Below, piece after piece: positions 55,235-64,000 of a stretch of DNA of 64,000 bases. The translations under genes were made by a program, and so were the position numbers. This DNA is from Coprinus comatus (taxonomy: Eukaryota; Basidiomycota; Agaricomycetes; Agaricales; Agaricaceae): NCBI GenBank assembly GCA_034638255.1, contig JAWPGT010000002.1, positions 682,001 through 746,000 of the forward strand. Direction: 5' to 3'. The notes under the pieces are model-generated. The model was not told the origin of the DNA. It worked only from the letters and a program-made list of their open reading frames with translations, and searched no databases. Position 1 is the stretch's first letter. The number at the start of each line of letters is the position of its first letter.

Positions 55235-56162
55235 TTAGATGTAGACAACAGACATCTGCCAGCCCTTTTTGAGAGCAAATCCATCGAGAGCCTCTTTTGC
55301 AATTGTTGCGAGTTCTGGTGTTTCGTAATATACCTGAGCCAATTTTACTCTTGCGCCTGCATCATTGGGTGTCGGTGACCATGTAACGTGCGTAGAAAGG
55401 AATCCCTGGTATCTTGGAAAGCTGTCAGGGTACGATACGGACAGATAAGATGCAAGTCATACTGTTGGAAAAGCACGGAAAGCACGTCGTTTGTAACCTC
55501 CTGAGGCAGATTTGTACATAGCAGGCGGGCGGTAGGCGTTGATGCTTGTTGTGGCACAGTTGTGGGTGCATTCGCTTTTGAAAGATGGATTGTGAAGGAT
55601 ATGTATTCATCTGAGTAGTATAGTACGACGTACAGGAAGAAGCGGGGGTCTGCTGGCCAGCGTCCTCATCATCTTCGATCTCCATCTCTTCATCAGAATC
55701 ATCCGACTTTTCGCGTTTGGCTGAGGGCTGATCATCACCTTCACCCTCTCGCTGGCGCTTTCCATTCTGTAGCTGAGCCACTAGAGAGTTGCCATGGACA
55801 GAGCTGGGCGGTACGAAGTTAGGGTCTTCTCTTTTCAGAGTTGCGTAGGATTTGGATTTGGCGTAAGTGATGCGCTAGAGGAGGACTGAGCGCGTTATCG
55901 CAGATACTTGTACTGGCAGACGCACTAGAGGCTTATCGTAAAACACCATACCCTCGCAGGCTCGCATTGCTGCGGTGGCCCCTGCGAGATCTGAAAAGAC
56001 AAGGAATGCCTGGCCCCTCATTTTATCGCTCTTGGAGGCAACAATGTCGAGGATTTTGCCATAGGTGGTAAAAAGTGCATAGAGCTGGAGCTTAAGCTCT
56101 TCCTTGTTGACCTTGTCGTTAAGGTTGTTGATGTAGAGGGTGGGATTGGGTTGGTTTGCCAT
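55235..56162 (-). CDS. U1A/U2B''-type snRNP protein with two RRMs
   Basis: Spliceosomal RNA-binding protein of the U1A/U2B''/SNF family. Starts MANQPNPTLYINNLNDKVNK at 56162. RRM1 has RNP2 TLYINNLND and RNP1 MRGQAFLVFSDLAGATAAMR. The linker has KREDPNFVPPSS, RKREGE-like basic residues (GKRQREGEGDDQPSAKREK) and an acidic stretch. RRM2 starts ARLLCTNLPQEVTNDVLSVL, then QQYPGFLSTHVTW and ETPELATIAKEALDGFALKK, ending MSVVYI. About 270 residues. A single U1A/U2B'' protein is usual in many fungi, so I cannot assign it to one snRNP. It diverges from the ceramide synthase gene over 112 bp. Confidence 0.9.
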
Positions 56163-56274
56163 GGGGGAGGGAGGGGAGGGAGTGATTCCCACGGTGACTA
56201 TGGTGGCTAAATTGAATTCAGTTGGTGCATAAAATAAATTCGACTTATTACGGCCCCTTCGTCTTCTGTCCCCC

Positions 56275-57558
56275 ATGGATTCCCTCTCCTCCTGGCTCGT
56301 CCCCTTCTTTGTCCTCCAGCACCCGACAGATACCCCGGCCTTCCCAGACTCCTTCCCAGACTCCCAGTACTATCATGCCGGTAAACTCGACATCTACTTG
56401 GTCATTACTTGCATGGCCGTTATGGCCATCCTTCGCGACGCGTTCAGACTTGGTATCTTCGAACCGTTTGCTAGGTGGAAATTGATGCGAGATCTCCGGC
56501 ATAAACGGCTTGCAAAGAGCAAGGCTCTTGCGAATGGCAACGGACACACAAATGGACACGTTGCTAACGGACACGGTCAACCCAGCTATACCGCAAAGGA
56601 GCTGAGCCAAGTAAATAGGAGTGTTTTGCGTTTTGCAGAACAAGGGTGGTCTGTCGTGTATTATACCCTCCAATGGTGTTTTGGCCTCGTATGTTCTCTT
56701 CCCCCTTTTGTCACCGCCAGCCAGCCAAAAAGCTAACCAACAACTTGACCATTAGTATGTGCATAGGAATCTTCCTACTCGTGTCCTAGACCCAGTTGAT
56801 CTATGGATGAACTATCCGCATATTCCGCTCGCAGGACCCTGCAAGTTTTATTACCTGACGCAAATCGCTTTCTATCTACATCAGGTCTTGATTCTTAACG
56901 CAGAGGCCAGGCGTAAAGACCATGTCCAGATGATGATGCACCATGTAATTACTGTCATTCTAATGTGGGTTAGCTACTACACCAACTTTACGCGTGTAGG
57001 GTCCCTCATCATGGTTCTAATGGACTGGTGTGATATCTTCCTTCCGGTAGGTTCACGTAGATTTTTTGCCGACTGTATTGATGCTGACAGCATATTTATT
57101 ATAGCTGGCCAAAATGATGCGTTACATCAAGGTTTCCCAGATTGCCACTGACGCAGTCTTTGGCTGGTTTTTGGTTTCCTGGCTTGTGACACGACATGTC
57201 TTATTTATCTCTGTCATCAAGTCTACAATCTTCGATCTGAAAAAACATATCACATATGACTGGGCACCAGAAAGGGGACATTACTTGACAAAACCGATGT
57301 TGATCGGGTTCTGCACTCTACTACTTGCACTACAAGTCAGTTTCCTCATGCGAAATATCTAACTTGATAGCGCTAATGCATTCCGCAGATCATGCAATGT
57401 ATATGGTTCTGGATGATATGTCGGGTGGCATGGAGGGTAGTGACAGGAAAAGGTGCGGCAGATGAGCGGAGTGATGACGAGAGGTAAGCAAAGCAACAAC
57501 GAGTGCTGGATGTTTACTTATTGTGATACGCAGCAACGACGACAGCAAAGAAGATTAA
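56275..57558 (+). CDS. LAG1: Ceramide synthase (Lag1/Lac1, TLC domain)
   Basis: ER membrane enzyme that acylates sphingoid bases with very-long-chain acyl-CoA. Starts MDSLSSWLVPFFVLQHPTD. A membrane segment (DIYLVITCMAVMAILRDAF) follows, then a loop with a GNGHTNGHVANGHG repeat. The TLC domain has RVLDPVDLWMNYPHIPL, CKFYYLTQIAFYLHQVLILN and the Lag1 motif RRKDHVQMMMHHVITVILMW with the essential His pair, then NFTRVGSLIMVLMDWCDIFL. Further membrane segments are FGWFLVSWLVTRHVLFISV and MLIGFCTLLLALQ. The short last exon ends SNDDSKED, an acidic tail with Ser that can be CK2-phosphorylated in yeast. About 360 residues over six exons. Confidence 0.92.
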
Positions 57559-57770
57559 ATAAGCAGCGGCGTCTGCATAATACCCCTTATTCTAATGCGT
57601 TTTGGACAGTGCTACATAGAATTATTATTTCTATTATTATCGTGTCACACCTTATTTCCTTATCGGGATACATCATACGCAGTATAATGAGTGACTGCGT
57701 GACTGTGCCCTTGCAGCCTAACAGTCAACACCTCTCCACGTCCCCATCTCCTCTGTAGACAACACCCAAG

Positions 57771-58646
57771 ATGATGGCAAGCTTCATGAGCTATTTTGGT
57801 GGGCGCAAAGACACCAGACAGGCAACACGGGATGCCATAGTGACCCTCCGGCAGCAGCTACAGATGATAGAGAAGAAGGAGGAGTATCTACAGAAGAAGA
57901 TAGACGAGGAACTTGCGAAGGCACGGGCGAATGCTGTCTCGAATAAGACTGGTATGTAACTGTTATATGTACAGGCAACCAAAAACGCTAATTATTCTCT
58001 GCTACGACCAACTGTCCTATTTGTAATACCTTTCTCTTATGTGAATTTGTTATTGCTTCCACAGCCGCAACTGCTGCTCTCAAGCGCAAGAAGGCGTCTG
58101 AAGCTGAACTCGATAGACTCAGCTCCACCCGTTTGCAACTCGAGCTTCAAGTCAACACCCTTGAATCTGCAAATCTCAACACAGAAACAATGCAAGCGAT
58201 GAAGAAAGCTGCGGATGCACTCAAGCAGATACATGGTAATATGACCGTTGACAAGGTTGGAGATGTTATGGATGAGATTCATGCGGAAAGAGAAGTTGCA
58301 ATGGAGATTTCGAATGCGATTGCGCAGAACCCTTACGAGGATCCTACCGAGGCTGTACGTGAATCTCATTTCGTTGAATAGTCAGAAACTCAATTAGGCA
58401 TACATAGGATGAACTCCAGAAGGAGCTCGAGGAGATGGAGGAAGACGTGCTCAATGAGAGATTGGTGAAAGCTGACCACGTCCCCGCACATCTTCCACCC
58501 AGTACCAACAAAGTCGCAGATAGTAAGTGTCTGATTCATTAATCTACCACTTTTAATAATGTTTTATTACAATAGGTCGGCAAGCGGTGGTGGAAGATGA
58601 CGACGAAGCTCAACTTCGGGAATTGCAAGCCCAAATGGCCATGTAG
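57771..58646 (+). CDS. SNF7: ESCRT-III subunit Snf7/Vps32
   Basis: Main polymer-forming subunit of ESCRT-III for multivesicular-body formation and membrane scission. Starts MMASFMSYFGGRKDTRQATR (a second Met follows at codon 2), then DAIVTLRQQLQMIEKKEEYL and NAVSNKT. Later exons give AATAALKRKKASEAELDRL, LQLELQVNTLESANLNTETM, MKKAADALKQIHGNMTVDKV and ISNAIAQNPYEDPTEA. The last exons hold DELQKELEEMEEDVLNERLV and the C-terminal MIM-type helix EAQLRELQAQMAM. About 225 residues, four exons. All parts of the fold are present. Confidence 0.94.
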
Positions 58647-59171
58647 AAACTCAACCCAACGTCCTTTTTGCCTATTCCGGATTATTAATCCCCATGGTCC
58701 CACTTCTCCCCACATCGCGTACGCCGTACACATGCCTGGTTCACTCAGGACCTTTCCGGCTACTTCTCTCGCTTATCTTTTTTTGTACATAGTACCGGGT
58801 TTTCAAGTCTTCTACGTCTCTCTCTCTCTCTCTTTTTTTTTTTACCTTGTGTTATAATACGTTCACTTTTTGTTATCTATAAGTCCTTGAAATGCTTAAA
58901 CAATATTTCCACCCGGAATTTACATATGAACAATCGGACATCTTAGATATGTGTAGATGTTTAAAACTTGATGCAAACATACCATCAATGGCAATGCAAC
59001 TATTGAACACAAACCCGACTACATAAAAAGAAAGAAACAAATAAAAAGTTGAAGGTAACGAAGTGAAATGCCCAAGGAATAATGAGGTGAGTATTGATTA
59101 TTAAGTTTGCATTATGCTGAAAGTTGTTCGAGAATAAGCATTATGGTGTGATATATGCATAAGAGCTAGAG
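58647..59171. other. Intergenic between SNF7 and NEM1-like gene
   Basis: About 525 bp between convergent genes. It contains a CT microsatellite (58818-58832) running into a T-tract, and A/T-rich sequence with AATAAA-like signals. No gene seen. Confidence 0.55.
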
Positions 59172-60664
59172 TCATGAGTGTGGAGTGTAAAGCCCTGCAG
59201 TACGTAGACCAAGTACATGCCGCACATCCTTGGTGAAGCGCAAAGAGTCAAGGACAGGTAGAAGATCTAATAGCGCTTCATCAGAAGGGTCATTTGTCCA
59301 TCCTTCAATAGGAATGCCGTTTGCTGTAGTCAAATGAGACGATTTCCAGTAGAAAAGGCGTATTGTTAATAACAAAGAGATAACCGTAGATCAGCTCACC
59401 AGAATTCTGCAAGAGACAGCAATAGACAACCGACCTTCATTCACTTTATAACTGATAGGCGAGTTGTCCACAAGGCAGACTCGCGAAAGATCCTTTTCCA
59501 CGATCGACAAATCTTTCGTGTATGATCCGTTGGGTAATTGTGTGCATGACTAAAAAAAAAAAAGTTTGGGGATTGGGGTGAGTAAATGGTTTTGGTTCAA
59601 AGTGATACGGGGCGTACATCTCGGAAGAAACGCTGAACAATGATACCCCGACCAGCATCTAACCAGTCAATGACTGGATCTGCATATTCTTGCATGGATG
59701 CAGTGAATACCACCAGAGTGTACCATCCAGATACCTTTCAAAAACATTTCAATATAGAATAAGGAGAACAAATACCGACTCACTGTCCGCAGAAAAAAGT
59801 CTACAAACGGTCGCTTGTACACATGATACTGGGTACGTCTCCCCCCTAAAATGACCTCCACTGTATGCCCCGGTGACTTGTTCCCTCTGCCCAACGAGCC
59901 TAATCCAAATATACCCGAGCCACTCGATCCTAATGCAGCCACCGGACGTGTAGTTGAATGAATGAGTGTTTCGTCAAGATCTAAAACTAGCATCTTCTGT
60001 CCCCAATGTGATTTACGGCCGCTGGTAACTGGTGGCGTTGAAGCGCGCGAATGCGGTGCAGGTGTGCTTTCAGTCGAAGATGTGCTTTCACGGGAGGACG
60101 TCGATTGAGATTCAAGTTTGCAGTCGTCATAAGGGATTGATATGTGTATTGTCTCAACGACAGGTTCCGTTTCTCTCTCCTTTCCCTTCTCAGAGGACAT
60201 TGGGGTATATTGAACAGCACGTCGTCTAAACCAGGCATTGAAAGTATGCTCCAAGAGAGCGGACCAGGCCGAGTTGAGGTTGTCCCAGACTAGCAAGAAG
60301 AAGCGGAAGAAGAAGACTTGTTTGATTACAACATAAAACTGGTGCCTTGGCTTGGATCGTTGAGCACTCGACAGTGAATCATGAGGAGGATGCGATTTGG
60401 GTGGTGGATTCGGGGGAGAGGATGCTGACGGTGGTGGTTGCGAATGGCTTGACTGGGATGGTGGATGAGTGGAAGATGATGAGCGAGAGCGTCTAGGGAA
60501 CGTTCGTATAGATGATCTAGAGGGATAAAGGAAGGACAGGGTACGTTGAACAGGAGGCTGAGGATGAAGACGTGAGGAAAGGTGTTCTGTAGTAGGTGGG
60601 AAGGCGGGGTACGGGCGGATGCAAGGACGTCGAACTGGCGGGAGAGATATGCAAGGGAGTTCAT
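59172..60664 (-). CDS. NEM1: Nem1-type HAD phosphatase (CTDNEP1 family)
   Basis: Catalytic subunit of the nuclear-envelope Nem1-Spo7 phosphatase that activates the lipin Pah1. A hydrophobic anchor [19 protein letters not shown] precedes a Ser-rich linker. The HAD core starts [20 protein letters not shown] (nucleophile Asp in DLDET), then [102 protein letters not shown] and a short exon with [20 protein letters not shown]. Stop TGA at 59174-59172. The N-terminus is uncertain: [20 protein letters not shown] at 60664 is a plausible start, but the frame entering the anchor differs and I could not settle the intron(s) between 60370 and 60560. Confidence 0.85.
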
Positions 60665-60958
60665 AGAAGATCGCCGCCGACGTTGGAGACAGCGAGGAGG
60701 TATTGTAGTCGAGGAGAGAGTGTCGCGTGGGACGAGATCGACGTCAGAATTGAAATTGAATAATATCAAAATAATAATAATATATATACCACACCCCCAA
60801 TGTCACTCCCCCAACTTTCGGGTACCAGGCATGCTCCGCCTTCTCAGCTCCCAGTCGTCAGATGACTGCAAAATACGGCAACCCGGAGCATCCATGTGTC
60901 AGGGACATGCGTACATCATTTTTCTTTTCATTAGAACATATTTACATTTCTCTACTCC

Positions 60959-62973
60959 TCAGATCATGTACCGGAAGCCTTTTGTCGTAATCCCCTCTGC
61001 CTCCTCTACCCTATCTAGCTTTTTGTTCTCGTTGATCAAATACATCCTGTAGATCCATAACATTACAATCGATAGTCCAGAAGTCGCAATACATATTCCA
61101 TAGGAATTCCGGTACGTTGGACCCCAGGCCAATGGCCACACATATCTGATGGACCAAGTTCGCCGATCAGCACAACACTTGAAGAAGATAACATTACTTA
61201 CGATCCAGCGACATTACCAAGCTGCGAGAATGCATTTATTAAAGCCAATGCTACGGCCCGTTTTGAGGCTGGCTGAGGAAACGAGTTACTCATCCATGCA
61301 TATAGCACGATGAATCCGGCATATGATTGTGCCATGAGGAACCTGGAACTTGTCCGTTAGGCGTGCATAAGATATTTATAAAAAGCCCACACACAAAGAC
61401 ACATATCTGGCAGCCGTGTTCATTGTCGCGATTGCGATGATGTAACCCACGATTCCCAGACCGAACGAGCCGGCAATATGATAGAATCGTTCGCCCATCT
61501 TGTCAGAGTGCCTAACAATCACTGTCAATCTTACCAGTCGATCATTGCGAGGTATTCAATTACCTGCTTAATCCAAAGGAAACCAAGGCCGCGAATACAA
61601 ATGGAGGTGCGCACAACAACAATGTCACTGTTCGATTATACCCCAAAGTAGCACTCAAAGTTGGGAAATAGGCATTGAAGCTCAACGCCACAACTTGAGA
61701 GGTTAACGCCAAAGAAAGCCACCATACTTTCCAATCCACCAGGGCCATCACGAGTCCTTCTCTCTCCCCTACATCTTCCCCTTTTCCTCCGCTCCCCCTG
61801 GGGAACTCTTCCATACGTTTGATGGCTAACGCACGTTCCTGTGGACTGAGCCAACGTGTCGTGGTTGGAAAGTCCGGAAGCACGAAAATTGCAATAGCTG
61901 CAACAGCGATCGTCAGGGCTCCTTCAATGAAGAAAAGCCATCTAGATGCAGGTAAAACGTTCATTCATGAGATACCCGACACCACAAGCCGAGGTACTTA
62001 CCTCCATGCTGCATGGCCTAACTTCCCTTGCATGCCGTTCAAGATTCCTGAGGCCATCAAAGCACCGAAGGCGTTACTGATAATATTACCACAGTATAGA
62101 ATAGCAGTACGCAATCCTAGCTCATTGGGTTTATACCATTTCGATAGCAAAAACTGTTTCCAGGTTAGATTGTCGTATTGAAAGGCTAGGCGTAGACGTC
62201 ACATACTAGTGCTCCAGGGAAGAATGCAGCTTCAACGAACCCGAGGAAAAACCTCGTTAGAAGCGCACCGACGAAACTGTCGCAGTCTGTGAGAACAAGA
62301 AAGGCTGAGATAAATGGGGATACGAACTTGTGTGTGATGCCTATGAGTAGCGATAGATAAAAATCAGTTTTTCCTTGACGAAAATCATGGATGATAAGAG
62401 CACTCACCCGTTAAGCAAGAGATGATGCCCCATATTATCATACACACAGGGAGATACAGTGAAGGTTTTCCAATCCAATTGAGGAACATGTTACTAGGAG
62501 TCCAATTAATGAACATTACATCATTTGAAATCGAAGGGTGTAAGAACTTACGATGGGATTTGCATAATAATATACCCAACATATAGGATAGACAAGAGAG
62601 TAGCAAATTCTTGTCCCTTTAATCCCAGATCGGCCTCGAAACCTCGAAGACGTGCAGCACTAGACACACCCTTGTTAGATTCGGATACTTCTGCATCAAC
62701 GAATCAATGAGCATACCCAGCATTATTTCTATCAATCTACATTCATTTACATTAGTACTGTATACTTAAGGTGTTAGAAAAAAGGAAGGTAACACGTACA
62801 TAGTTTAAGATGTAGATGACAATCATAATACTCATCCTCAAGTCCAACTTCAACAAAAATTTCTTCTCGAGGCGTTGCCTCGCTTCGGGTCCGCCGAATT
62901 CGGCGTCATTATCCTCTGTAGACGATGCTACGGAACCATGGTGTCGTCCTTCGACGTCCTTTTCGTTAGACAT
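60959..62973 (-). CDS. MFS transporter, anion:cation symporter (Dal5-like) type
   Basis: Major-facilitator permease with about 12 membrane segments, resembling the allantoate/nicotinate/vitamin group of the ACS family. Starts MSNEKDVEGRHHGSVASSTE. After acidic residues, LRMSIMIVIYILNYVDRNN begins TM1. ATLLSILYVGYIIMQIPSNM, FVGALLTRFFLGFVEAAFFP, LFLLSKWYKPNELGLRTAIL, NIISNAFGALMASGILNGM and RWLFFIEGALTIAVAAIAIF follow, then the cytosolic loop with DFPTTTRWLSPQERALAIKR, typical of this family. The second half has VWWLSLALTSQVVALSFNAY and YAWMSNSFPQPASKRAVALA. Stop TGA at 60961-60959. About 490 residues, nine or so exons. Substrate cannot be named. It is not next to the polyketide synthase. Confidence 0.88.
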
Positions 62974-64000
62974 TGGGTATATGTCGTCAAAAGTTCGCTG
63001 CACAATGTGTAGGGGGTCGTAACTCGAGTAGTGAGCTATTTACAAATACCCCAAGATAAAGGGCACGCGAGGAAAGCACAAGAGGAAAGAAAGAGACCAG
63101 GCAGGGGAAACCAGGAAGCGATTACTCCGAGAGAAGCACCTTGACCACATGAGACACACTCGTATAAATAGCCAAAGGAAAATATTCAACAGCGTGTGTA
63201 TAAACCGCCAATTGATGGTGTAGAGGCTAAGAAAGTCGTATGGTCCAAATAGGGGTCGGTTAAAATACATTGAATATGCCTCTATAACGGATAAATCATT
63301 TTGGAAACTCCGGATCCCCAGATTGCGTGACCTATTTGGAATTGCGTAGAGTTGAAATGTCTGAGATCCCATTATTTTCAATATCTCTGTAACTTGATGA
63401 TAATTAGTAACGGTTGGAGATCCACCAAGCCGCAGTAAGATGTTATAGTCACTTATAGTCATAATAATCTAAGCCAAACAACAGATACAGAAGTAAGGCA
63501 CGTTATTCCATATGTTATATTTTCGGTAAAGCACTCTAGCGTGAGTACTCGTGTGAGTAAGAGTTCGCACAATGTACCAGTGTATTTACCCGTTAATGTC
63601 ATACATCGGTTCTACTGGTTCTATCATTGGAGAAGGGTTACCAAGGGAAATTGGGACAGCGCTAAACAGTTCTGGAATACAGTGATGGGAGATTCCTTTC
63701 CGGTCGCATGGGCACTCCTATGAGCTCCGGACCATTTCGGCTACCTGTATATTATACTGCAATGAGACAAGTACATGTGTGTAACAGTTATTAATCAGTA
63801 AGTACTCCCAATCCTACCATGAATTTTGAACACAATAATGATAAGTCAAAACGTGGTGACGTCAGGTAAAGAGTCACGTGGACAGCGCGTCAATTGGAAC
63901 CCTTAATTGGATGTTTGTTTACTCGATTACTCAGGGCTTGACGCCGACGTTCTTGGTCGTAGGTAAGTTTATCGGACTGGCATGTTCAACTGAATTCCAA
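62974..64000. other. Upstream region of the MFS gene to the window end
   Basis: About 1 kb with no supportable gene. The minus-strand open frame at 63040-63462 has no recognisable features and lies where the MFS promoter should be. A CACGTG site at about 63875 is a possible E-box. The last 100 bp may begin a new transcription unit (TCGTAG followed by GTAAGT near 63964), which cannot be confirmed. Confidence 0.4.

Noticed and set aside
63040..63462. 140-codon minus-strand open frame upstream of the MFS gene
   Set aside because: Irregular composition, no motif, and it occupies the position of the MFS promoter.

Overview
The window is nuclear DNA from a filamentous fungus, almost certainly a mushroom-forming basidiomycete (Agaricomycetes). 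Most genes are cut by many short GT-AG introns of about 47-70 nt. Genes lie about 1.8 kb apart on both strands with very short spacers. The gene set is fungal (Atg10, Nem1, Elp2, Sua5, Dbp8, Caf17, Pet191, Ure2-type GST) and there is a basidiomycete-style non-reducing polyketide synthase. Species is not determinable here. Gene models were built by reading frames across introns by eye, so starts and some exon joins are provisional.

Layout. 0-3.3 kb: a His-rich protein of unknown function and a p27-autoantigen zinc-ribbon protein. 3.4-11.7 kb: EDEM-like ER mannosidase with PA domain, adenine phosphoribosyltransferase, ribosomal protein eS1, Atg10 and acetyl-CoA acetyltransferase. 12-20.1 kb: an unrecognised Ser-rich protein, a large SLIP-GC/dynamin-like nuclear GTPase and a small His-rich protein. 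20.3-28 kb: GPN3 and a ~1,940-residue SAT-KS-AT-PT-ACP-ACP-ACP polyketide synthase without thioesterase. 28.7-39.3 kb: PYM1, a DUF1640 mitochondrial coiled-coil protein, a 1.6 kb gene-free stretch, a Ure2-type GST, then mitochondrial assembly genes (COA5, CAF17, AcpS-type phosphopantetheinyl transferase) and ELP2. 39.6-50.8 kb: a catalytically degenerate eIF4A-like protein with a PAM2-like motif, an RRM protein, FMC1, SUA5, a DUF302 protein, DBP8 and a BTB protein. 50.8-52.8 kb: a repeat island with 44-bp inverted termini, a ~43-bp minisatellite and a tRNA-like segment. 52.9-63 kb: MOB1, a DJ-1/PfpI protein, U1A/U2B'', ceramide synthase, SNF7, a NEM1-type phosphatase and an MFS transporter.

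Most genes are ordinary housekeeping. The polyketide synthase stands alone between GPN3 and PYM1, with no tailoring enzyme, regulator or dedicated transporter beside it. The least ordinary items are the pseudo-DEAD-box protein with a PAM2-like motif (and its possible co-transcription with the RRM gene), the triple-ACP synthase whose SAT has Ser in place of the usual catalytic Cys, consecutive 3-nt and 7-nt micro-exons in the GTPase, and the composite repeat island.
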